Positions 1 through 5,586 of a stretch of DNA of 5,586 nt are shown one piece after another. The stretch covers positions 1,855-7,440 of the forward strand of contig QXZO01000211.1 of the NCBI GenBank assembly GCA_009886305.1. The letters run 5' to 3'. Each line of letters opens with the position of its first letter. Position 1 is the stretch's first letter. The notes under the pieces are model-generated. The model was not told the DNA's origin. It made no database searches and worked only from the letters and a program-made list of their open reading frames with translations. Made by a program: the position numbers and the translations under genes. Source of the stretch: Betaproteobacteria bacterium. GTDB lineage: Bacteria; Pseudomonadota; Gammaproteobacteria; Burkholderiales; Eutrophovitaceae.

Positions 1-1
1 T

Positions 2-271
2 GGTCGTCTTGATCATCGACCAAGCCAACTCTCTGGTGGACAGCAGCAACGAGTAGCTATTGCTAGGGCTATCGTAACGAATCCAAAAATCCTGTTGGCT
101 GATGAACCAACAGGAAATTTAGACTCACAAACCAGCGCAGAAATCATGTCTCTGCTCACCTCGTTAAATAAAGATTCAGGTGTCACCATAATCATGGTTA
201 CTCACGAGCAAGAAATGGCAGATTATTCGTCGCGAGTCGTACACTTTTTAGACGGTCAAATTCGTACTTAG
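2..271 (+). CDS. ABC transporter ATP-binding protein, MacB/LolD type (C-terminal part, 5' end outside window)
   Basis: This is the last 89 codons of an ATPase subunit that would power a membrane exporter from the cytoplasmic face. The visible part, numbered from the first whole codon, carries the ABC signature LSGGQQQ (10-16) followed by RVAIARA, the Walker B segment ILLADEP (30-36) with catalytic Glu35, the D-loop NLDS (39-42) and the H-switch His68 in VTHE. The LSGGQQQRVAIARA and ADEPTGNLD wording is typical of the LolD/MacB/FtsE group of exporter-type ATPases. The Walker A motif and Q-loop must lie upstream of the window. The stop is 14 bases before the permease gene, so the two are almost certainly co-transcribed subunits of one transporter. 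Unlike E. coli MacB, the ATPase is not fused to the permease. Family assignment is firm; the exported substrate cannot be told. Confidence 0.96.
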   Translation, partial: GRLDHRPSQLSGGQQQRVAIARAIVTNPKILLADEPTGNLDSQTSAEIMSLLTSLNKDSGVTIIMVTHEQEMADYSSRVVHFLDGQIRT

Positions 272-285
272 GTATTTTTTATTTT

Positions 286-1485
286 ATGTTCTGGAATTCC
301 TTAATCCTGGCCCTCAACGCGATACGCAGAAACCTTTTGAGGAGCTTCCTCACCGTTCTTGGCATCATTATAGGAGTGGCCGCGGTGATTACAATGGTCA
401 CCATAGGCCGAGGCGCCACACAATCCGTTAGCGATCAAATTTCGGCCATGGGTACAAATCAGCTCATTATTCGGCCAGGGCAAAGACGAGGAACTGGCTC
501 TAATACGCCGGAATTCAGACAAAAAGATGTTGATATCATTAAAAATCAAGTCACAGGAATTGCTGGAGTTGCCCCGTACTCCACCATCTCTTCAAATGTG
601 ATTGCCCAGGCAAAAAACTACACCACCTTAATTACGGGAACGACTAACGATTTCTTTACGGTTGGTAATTGGGAGCTAGGATCTGGAAGAAAATTTCAAC
701 AGGCAGAACTTAAGTCCGGCAAAGCCTCTTGCATTCTTGGTACGACAGTAAAAAACAATTTATTTGGCAATGAAAACCCAGAGGGTAAGCGGATTCGGAT
801 AAAACAATTCACATGTGAAGTAATTGGTGTTCTTAAGTCTAAAGGCCAGTCCACATGGGGAACAGACCAAGATGATACAGTCGTAATGCCACTTAAAACG
901 GTACATAGACGGTTGCTTGGCAGTTTGGACATTGCACGAATAGCTGTAAAAGTTGAAGACAGCAACAACATTACAAACGCACAAAGAAAAATAACAGAGC
1001 TACTTAGAGAGTCTAGAAGACTTCCTGACAATATGGAAAATGATTTTCGGGTTCTAGATATGCGACAGATCATTAAAACATTAACGGGAACAACAAAAGT
1101 CCTGACGATGTTACTAGGTGCAGTTGCCGCTGTAAGTCTCCTAGTCGGCGGTATAGGAATCATGAATATCATGCTCGTCTCGGTAACCGAGCGCACCAAA
1201 GAAATCGGTATTCGGCTTGCGATCGGGGCACTTGAGAAACACGTCTTGATGCAATTTTTAATCGAAGCGGTAGTTCTATCGAGTATTGGCGGTGTACTCG
1301 GTCTAATTTTAGCCACGGGATTGTCAGTTGCTGGAGCTAATCTCATGGGCGTTCCATTTCTTTTTGATCTGCGTATAAATATCTTGGCTTTTTTATTTTC
1401 AGCTTCAATCGGCATATTATTTGGATTTGTACCAGCAAGACGTGCAGCTCGGCTAAACCCTATCGACGCTCTCAGACATGAATAA
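286..1485 (+). CDS. MacB/FtsX-family ABC transporter permease
   Basis: This 399-residue inner-membrane subunit pairs with the ATPase just upstream. It has the classic four-helix MacB layout: one N-terminal membrane helix (about 17-42, LLRSFLTVLGIIIGVAAVI), a large periplasmic MacB_PCD-type domain (about 43-270), then three C-terminal helices (about 273-297, 325-348 and 364-382) forming the FtsX domain. Between helices 2 and 3 lies the cytoplasmic segment TERTKEIGIRLAIGA (301-315), the family hallmark that contacts the ATPase. The C-terminal PARRAARLNPIDALRHE is also diagnostic. Length matches stand-alone permeases of the YknZ/MacB type. Family members act as mechanotransmitters with a MacA-like adaptor and an outer-membrane channel to expel macrolides, peptides, lipids or siderophores; the substrate here is unknown. 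The ATG at 286 gives the expected N-terminus, although the only Shine-Dalgarno-like bases are a weak AGG overlapping the preceding stop, so translation may be coupled to the ATPase. Confidence 0.95.
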   Translation: MFWNSLILALNAIRRNLLRSFLTVLGIIIGVAAVITMVTIGRGATQSVSDQISAMGTNQLIIRPGQRRGTGSNTPEFRQKDVDIIKNQVTGIAGVAPYSTISSNVIAQAKNYTTLITGTTNDFFTVGNWELGSGRKFQQAELKSGKASCILGTTVKNNLFGNENPEGKRIRIKQFTCEVIGVLKSKGQSTWGTDQDDTVVMPLKTVHRRLLGSLDIARIAVKVEDSNNITNAQRKITELLRESRRLPDNMENDFRVLDMRQIIKTLTGTTKVLTMLLGAVAAVSLLVGGIGIMNIMLVSVTERTKEIGIRLAIGALEKHVLMQFLIEAVVLSSIGGVLGLILATGLSVAGANLMGVPFLFDLRINILAFLFSASIGILFGFVPARRAARLNPIDALRHE

Positions 1486-1533
1486 ACGTATGATTACCGC
1501 AATTATGAAAAAATTACACGCGGAATTATTACT
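1486..1533 (+). other. 48-base AT-rich spacer between transporter and dehydrogenase genes
   Basis: This is the longest gap in the window and the natural boundary between the transporter pair and the metabolic genes. It contains TATGAT at 1489-1494, which resembles a sigma-70 -10 box, but there is no convincing -35 box 16-18 bases upstream. AATTAT occurs at 1501 and 1524, and again at 1539 just inside the next gene. CCGC (1497-1500) and GCGG (1520-1523) could pair around a 19-base loop, but no T-run follows, so this is not a terminator. Whether a promoter lies here is undecided. Confidence 0.3.
1522..1524 (+). promoter_or_regulatory. Weak ribosome binding site for the 3-hydroxyacyl-CoA dehydrogenase gene
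   Basis: GGA lies 9 bases before ATG 1534. It is a minimal Shine-Dalgarno match, but it is the only purine-rich element at suitable spacing in an otherwise A/T-rich leader. It supports the chosen start in the absence of any other in-frame start after the permease stop. Confidence 0.4.
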
Positions 1534-3027
1534 ATGCTAATTATTGGAATCGTTGGTGCTGGAACAATGGGAAGCGGCATTGCTCAGGTGGCGATAGCTG
1601 CTGGAGAAACCGTGAAATTCTTCGATCCTTTACCGGAAGCTATTAAACGCGGTCAAGATATGATTAAAAAAAATCTTGATTTCTTAGTCGGTAAACAGAA
1701 GCTAACCAGTGATGAATCATTTGATATCTTGTCAAGACTCGAGATCGTAGATTCACTAAACGATCTTTCATCATGCGATATCGTCATTGAGGCAATAATA
1801 GAAAACGAATCAGTCAAAAAAGAACTTTTTCAAAACCTAGAATCAATTGTCTCTCAAAAAGCAATTTTAGCGACAAACACCTCTTCAATATCAATAACGG
1901 CTCTATCTAACGAACTACAATTTCCAGAACGATTGGTCGGCATGCACTTCTTCAACCCGGCCCCTCGAATGAAGCTCATCGAAGTCATCAAAGGACTTAG
2001 AACCTCAGATACTCAAGTCGACTACATTACCAGTTTGGTAAAGCGATGGGGTAAGGCTCCTGTGATTACGAAATCAACCCCTGGTTTCATCGTAAACCGC
2101 GTTGCTAGACCTTTTTATGGGGAGGCACTCAGAGTGCTGACAGAGTTAGGGACCGATCACATCAGTTTAGATTCAGTAATGCGAGATTGTGGTGGCTTTC
2201 CTCTGGGACCTTGCCAATTAATGGATCTTATTGGGTTAGATGTAAATTTGTCAGTGACTCAATCCGTTTATGAGGCCACTGCGTTTGATCCACGATATGC
2301 CCCCTCTCTATTGCAACAAGAACTAGTTAGAGCAGGAAAGCTCGGTCGTAAGTCCGGAGAGGGTTTTTATATTTATCCCGTCGGAGACGATGATACGGAG
2401 AGTTCGAATATAAATAAAAAACATGAACTAGGCAGCCTCACACTTGGATACATCAAAAGCTCTGGCATCCAAAGCCTTATAGATCGTTTAAACGACACAG
2501 AAGCAGACCTGATCGAGAGTGCACCAGGCAGCACTATCGCTACTATTGCATTAACTGATGGAAGAACTGCAACGCAACGTGCTTCTGACGAATTGATCTC
2601 TAACTTAGTGCTAATAGATCTTTGTATTAACTTTCAAACAACTAAACGAATCGCGCTCAGCCACGCGGAACAATGCGATCCAATAGCAATTGATCAAATC
2701 GTCAACGCGCTAGCCAACATGGGCTGTAAGGTAACGATCATTCAAGATGTTGCAGGTATGATCGTTTCGCGAACAGTGGCCATGCTGGCCAATGAAGCTG
2801 CAGATTTGGTGCACCAACTTATCACCACTCCCAAGGAGGTTGACATGGCTATGACTCTAGGTACAGGCTATCCAATTGGGCCTCTTTTATGGGCCGATCG
2901 AATCGGAGTACAGAATATATCTAACATACTAAAACACTTATGCGAGCATTACGGATCATCCAGATATCGAATTTCTCCTCTGATTCAGAGGAAATCCATC
3001 ACTAATCAACTATTTCATGGGACTTAA
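1534..3027 (+). CDS. 3-hydroxyacyl-CoA dehydrogenase, PaaH/HbdA-like
   Basis: This 497-residue cytoplasmic enzyme should oxidise (S)-3-hydroxyacyl-CoA to 3-ketoacyl-CoA with NAD+, a step of beta-oxidation and of phenylacetate-type degradation. The N-terminal Rossmann domain (about 3-181) has the dinucleotide motif G8-A-G10-T-M-G13 and Asp31 at the end of strand 2, which fits NAD rather than NADP. Ser117, His138, Glu150 and Asn188 match the active-site Ser/His/Glu/Asn of human SCHAD with a constant offset of 20. A first C-terminal helical domain (about 184-281, TPGFIVNR to GEGFYIY) is followed by a reduced Rossmann-like region (about 320-395) and a second helical domain (about 400-490, QDVAGMIVSRTVAMLANEAA and YPIGPLLWAD). 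This order and length fit the PaaH/PaaC type of about 475-505 residues. No paa genes are nearby, so a specific phenylacetate role is not supported; short- or medium-chain hydroxyacyl-CoA is as likely. ATG 1534 is the first start codon in frame after the permease stop and places the GxGxxG motif at residue 8 as expected. Confidence 0.93.
   Translation: MLIIGIVGAGTMGSGIAQVAIAAGETVKFFDPLPEAIKRGQDMIKKNLDFLVGKQKLTSDESFDILSRLEIVDSLNDLSSCDIVIEAIIENESVKKELFQNLESIVSQKAILATNTSSISITALSNELQFPERLVGMHFFNPAPRMKLIEVIKGLRTSDTQVDYITSLVKRWGKAPVITKSTPGFIVNRVARPFYGEALRVLTELGTDHISLDSVMRDCGGFPLGPCQLMDLIGLDVNLSVTQSVYEATAFDPRYAPSLLQQELVRAGKLGRKSGEGFYIYPVGDDDTESSNINKKHELGSLTLGYIKSSGIQSLIDRLNDTEADLIESAPGSTIATIALTDGRTATQRASDELISNLVLIDLCINFQTTKRIALSHAEQCDPIAIDQIVNALANMGCKVTIIQDVAGMIVSRTVAMLANEAADLVHQLITTPKEVDMAMTLGTGYPIGPLLWADRIGVQNISNILKHLCEHYGSSRYRISPLIQRKSITNQLFHGT
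3019..3022 (+). promoter_or_regulatory. Ribosome binding site for the exported hydrolase-family gene
   Basis: GGGA sits inside the last codons of the dehydrogenase gene, 7 bases before ATG 3030 and 10 before the adjacent ATG 3033. The spacing favours 3030 slightly, but both starts leave the signal peptide intact. Overlap of this site with upstream coding sequence is consistent with coupled translation. Confidence 0.5.
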
Positions 3028-3029
3028 TC

Positions 3030-5114
3030 ATGATGAAAAGAAGTTACCTTTTAGCAGCCTTATTTTTTATAGTCTCAATCAATTCATTAAATGCTCGGGT
3101 CACTCAACTTGAGATCACTGAGACTATACCCGTCGCAAACGGGGCGCCGTTCGGTAATGTTGGCGCATACCAAAAGGTATCAGGAATTGCATATTTTGAA
3201 ATAGCGCCCGACCACAAGCGAAATAAAACTATTGCCGATATTGGTAGAGTCCCTGTTAATGAGAATGGAAATGTAGAGTTCAGTGCCGAATTTGAAATAC
3301 TACGTCCAGCTGATCCAAAAAAGGCAAGCGGTCTCCTGTTCATTGAAACGCCCTCTCAAGGACAAAAATTAAGCTTAGGTCTCCTGCACGATATTGATTC
3401 GCAAGAAGATCTTAATTTAATTAACGAAACTACTAATCTGGGTAATGGATTTTTATTCAATCGCGGCCACACATTGGCATGGGTCGCATGGCAAGGACAG
3501 GTTAGAGAAATAGAAAGTCGGCTCACCGTAGACTTTCCATCAGCACTTGAGAACGAAAACCCTGTTAGTGGCTTTATTCTTACGGAATTTAACGGCCGTA
3601 GTTTCCAAGAACAAAACCCTTACACTCTGCCGCTCTCTGGCAGGCGATACGTGCAGTCCTACCCGTCAATATCAACCGACAAAGAAATTGCGCAGGCATC
3701 ACTATTCGTAATGCAAAGTGGGTCAACTAGCGCGAGTAGTTCAGATGTTGGCAAGGGTGAAATGGTGCCGTCTGATCAATGGGCCTTCGCGCACTGCCCC
3801 GAGGGTTGGCCGGGGGTACCCTCCTCAGAGTACATCTGCGTTAAGAACAGCTTCTTAAAAAATAGGAATTACCACCTGATCTATCAAGCTACAGGTGCTC
3901 CCCTAATGGGATTGGGACTAGCGACAACTCGAGATTTTATTTCGCACCTAAAGCATGAGGATGGCGACACGTTAGGCACTCCAAATCCAACAACAAAAAT
4001 TAAACACGTAATTTGCCAAGGAATAGGCCAAGGAGGTAGATACTTAAGAGACTTCCTATATCAAGGTTTCAACGTAGACGTTAACGGAGAAAAAGTCTGT
4101 GATGGCATGAATATTCACGGTGCAGGGGTCGAAAAAAGTTATCTTAACTACCGTTTTTCACAGCCTTATAGGGTATCTACGCAACACTCAGAAAGGTTCA
4201 TTCCAGATGTGAATTTTCCTCGGCAATACTCTGTTCGTGTTAATCCATTTCTTAAGTTTCCTGATGGGATACTAAAAAGACCTGCTTTTGATCCTAAGAT
4301 TTTTCACACAGATACCTCTACTGAGTTTTGGCAATCCAGAGCCTCCCTTGTCGGCGCCAGTGAAGGGGCAACAATGGACTTCTCAGAATCCTCCCGGGTT
4401 AGGAGATTCCTGATTTCCAGCGCTGAGAGCTACAACCGTTTCAACGGCGTCGGTCACAATGGTTATGGTGAAAGACAGTGTTTTTACGAATCAAATACCC
4501 TTCATATTGGGTCGTTAATGCGAGCCTTAATAAACAATTTAGAGCGTTGGGTCGTAGAAGGAAAAGAACCATTAGAATCAATTTATCCGAAAATATCTGA
4601 GGAAACGCTCGTAGACTTAACGTCGTTACGCTTACCTAGTATCCTCGAACAGAGTTTTGGTGGCGCATTAAATGGATCAGGAGACATGGAATTTGGCCCG
4701 AGAGTGAAATTCAATCGTGGCATGGTAGACATGTTGATACCTCAAGTCATCGCGAGGCATAAAGTGTTAGTGCCTGCTGTCGATGAGATGGGGCACGAAA
4801 TCGCTGGCATTAGACATCCACATATCGAAGTGCCAATGGGAACATATTTAGGTTGGAATATCAGGACCACGGAATTTGGTGGTGGCGACTTGTGTGATGA
4901 GCATGGTTCATTTATCCCTCTATCTATGAGTGATGAAGATGCAGATCAAAGAGAAGATTCCCGTCCATCGTTGCTCTCACTTTATCCAGACTACATGATC
5001 TACGTTAACAAACTCCGTGAGGCGACAAAAACTCTCGTTTCTAGAGACTTATTACTGCAAGAAGACGCTGAAGAGATACTTCAAAGAGTGGAACAAAGTA
5101 TTTCCATGCACTAA
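3030..5114 (+). CDS. Exported alpha/beta hydrolase domain-containing protein (Abhydrolase_10-like), probably lacking the canonical nucleophile
   Basis: This 694-residue protein begins with a Sec-type signal peptide: MMKR, a hydrophobic core at 6-17 and a likely cut after Ala22 (SLNA/RV). The mature protein is therefore predicted to be periplasmic or secreted. It resembles the large 'alpha/beta hydrolase domain-containing' family (Pfam Abhydrolase_10) along its length: VTQLEITETIPVANGAPFGNVGAYQ near the mature N-terminus, VEFSAEFEILRPADP, LGLATTRDFISHLKHE, RYLRDFLYQGFNVD (337-350), FWQSRASLVGASEG, LMRALINNLERWVVEGKEP, and AGIRHPHIEVPMGTYLGWNIR (592-612). Family members are predicted esterases or lactonases with poorly known substrates. 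The nucleophile elbow, G-x-S-Q-S-G-R as I recall it for the family, reads GIGQGGR (331-337) here, so Gly333 stands where the serine should be. The His-bearing GT-S-H segment after FLIS is also not recognisable, although His476 lies close by. It may be non-catalytic. The gene starts 2 bases after the dehydrogenase stop, implying translational coupling. Fold family is well supported; activity is uncertain. Confidence 0.88.
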   Translation: MMKRSYLLAALFFIVSINSLNARVTQLEITETIPVANGAPFGNVGAYQKVSGIAYFEIAPDHKRNKTIADIGRVPVNENGNVEFSAEFEILRPADPKKASGLLFIETPSQGQKLSLGLLHDIDSQEDLNLINETTNLGNGFLFNRGHTLAWVAWQGQVREIESRLTVDFPSALENENPVSGFILTEFNGRSFQEQNPYTLPLSGRRYVQSYPSISTDKEIAQASLFVMQSGSTSASSSDVGKGEMVPSDQWAFAHCPEGWPGVPSSEYICVKNSFLKNRNYHLIYQATGAPLMGLGLATTRDFISHLKHEDGDTLGTPNPTTKIKHVICQGIGQGGRYLRDFLYQGFNVDVNGEKVCDGMNIHGAGVEKSYLNYRFSQPYRVSTQHSERFIPDVNFPRQYSVRVNPFLKFPDGILKRPAFDPKIFHTDTSTEFWQSRASLVGASEGATMDFSESSRVRRFLISSAESYNRFNGVGHNGYGERQCFYESNTLHIGSLMRALINNLERWVVEGKEPLESIYPKISEETLVDLTSLRLPSILEQSFGGALNGSGDMEFGPRVKFNRGMVDMLIPQVIARHKVLVPAVDEMGHEIAGIRHPHIEVPMGTYLGWNIRTTEFGGGDLCDEHGSFIPLSMSDEDADQREDSRPSLLSLYPDYMIYVNKLREATKTLVSRDLLLQEDAEEILQRVEQSISMH

Positions 5115-5128
5115 AGTCATATTTTTAC

Positions 5129-5133
5129 AAAGG
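5129..5133 (+). promoter_or_regulatory. Ribosome binding site for the SGNH hydrolase gene
   Basis: AAAGG lies 9 bases before ATG 5143, the clearest Shine-Dalgarno element in the window, and it fixes the start of this gene. Confidence 0.55.
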
Positions 5134-5142
5134 CTCGAAGAT

Positions 5143-5586
5143 ATGAAGCAAATACTTGTTTATTCCGATTCCCTCAGCTGGGGAATAATCCCGGGTACAC
5201 GCAAACGACTAGACTTCGAGGATCGATGGCCGGGATTTATGGAAAATGCACTAAATGAAGTCGGCGACAAGGTTCGTGTTATCGAAAATTGCCTTAACGG
5301 TAGGCGTACCGCTTGGGAGGATCCTTTTCTGCAAGGACGGAGAGGAATCAATGGAATTCAGCAAGTCATAGAAATGCATTCACCCCTTGATTTGGTTATT
5401 GTGGCACTAGGGACCAATGATTTTCAATCGATGCATCAACTTAACGCTTGGCACTCGGCACAGGGGATACGCGCCATCGTAAATCACATTAAAAATTCAC
5501 CTATAGAACCGGGCATGCCAATACCGCCTGTGTTGATAGTAGTACCACCGGTAATCGAGAGTCCCAAAGGTCCAATCGCGCCGAAA
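5143..5586 (+). CDS. SGNH/GDSL-family hydrolase, arylesterase-like (N-terminal part, 3' end outside window)
   Basis: The frame is open for 148 codons to the right edge of the window. It begins MKQILVYSDSLSWGIIPGTR, matching block I of SGNH hydrolases (usually GDSLTWG), with the predicted nucleophile Ser10 after Asp9. ERWPG-like DRWPG (27-31), the IENCLNGRRTAWEDP segment (47-61, block II Gly53), and LVIVALGTND (84-93) with the block III Asn92 follow in the usual order and spacing. The catalytic Asp-x-x-His of block V would lie beyond the window. There is no signal peptide, so the enzyme is probably cytoplasmic. Relatives are carboxyl-ester hydrolases, such as arylesterases and acyl-CoA thioesterase or lysophospholipase-like enzymes; the substrate is unknown. 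The usual glycine before Asp9 is Ser8. ATG 5143 is preceded by AAAGG at good spacing and directly by the block I strand, so the start is secure. It follows the exported hydrolase gene by 28 bases and is probably in the same transcript. Confidence 0.92.
   Translation, partial: MKQILVYSDSLSWGIIPGTRKRLDFEDRWPGFMENALNEVGDKVRVIENCLNGRRTAWEDPFLQGRRGINGIQQVIEMHSPLDLVIVALGTNDFQSMHQLNAWHSAQGIRAIVNHIKNSPIEPGMPIPPVLIVVPPVIESPKGPIAPK

Noticed and set aside
13..195. A 60-codon open frame on the - strand
   Set aside because: It is antisense to the ABC signature and Walker B region of the ATPase, so the + strand frame is clearly the coding one.
272..285. T-rich gap between ATPase and permease genes as a terminator tail
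   Set aside because: No GC-rich stem precedes the T-run and it lies between two subunits of one transporter, where termination would be counterproductive.
696..1415. A 239-codon open frame on the - strand
   Set aside because: It lies wholly antisense to the permease gene, whose protein matches the MacB family throughout; the antisense translation shows no recognisable domain and is Ser/Arg/Ile-rich as expected of a shadow frame.
1489..1494. TATGAT as a -10 promoter box
   Set aside because: No acceptable -35 element is found at 16-18 bases upstream; a single hexamer in AT-rich DNA is weak evidence, so it is mentioned only within the spacer entry.
1497..1523. Possible hairpin CCGC...GCGG between permease and dehydrogenase genes as a terminator
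   Set aside because: Only four base pairs with a 19-base loop and no following T-run, so it does not fit a rho-independent terminator.
5160..5351. A 63-codon open frame on the - strand
   Set aside because: It is antisense to the SGNH hydrolase coding region, which has clear family motifs there, and shows no motif of its own.

Overview
The window looks like bacterial chromosome of moderate, slightly AT-leaning composition. It is densely packed: all five genes lie on the + strand, with gaps of only 14, 48, 2 and 28 bases. The families present (a split MacB-type ABC exporter, a PaaH/HbdA-type 3-hydroxyacyl-CoA dehydrogenase, a large secreted alpha/beta hydrolase domain protein and a cytoplasmic SGNH hydrolase) suggest a Gram-negative proteobacterium, perhaps an uncultured aquatic or marine one. 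The taxonomy is inference; no rRNA or other phylogenetic marker is present.

Layout: (1) 2-271, the C-terminal end of an ABC transporter ATPase of the LolD/MacB type, cut by the left edge; (2) 286-1485, the matching MacB/FtsX-type permease, complete; (3) 1534-3027, a complete two-part 3-hydroxyacyl-CoA dehydrogenase with all four expected active-site residues; (4) 3030-5114, a complete 694-residue exported alpha/beta hydrolase domain protein, starting 2 bases after the previous stop; (5) 5143-5586, the N-terminal 148 residues of a GDSL/SGNH-type hydrolase, cut by the right edge. I saw no tRNA, rRNA, CRISPR array, insertion sequence or convincing rho-independent terminator. No gene-free stretch exceeds 48 bases.

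Genes 1 and 2 form one transporter, whose membrane-fusion adaptor (MacA-like) would be expected upstream. Genes 3 to 5 are spaced like an operon and combine a CoA-linked beta-oxidation-type enzyme with two esterase-fold proteins. This suggests, but does not prove, a role in processing an ester or acyl substrate. The most notable observation is that the large exported hydrolase-family protein appears to have glycine where its family carries the nucleophilic serine, so it may be a non-catalytic or mechanistically altered member. No clearly new multi-gene system is visible.
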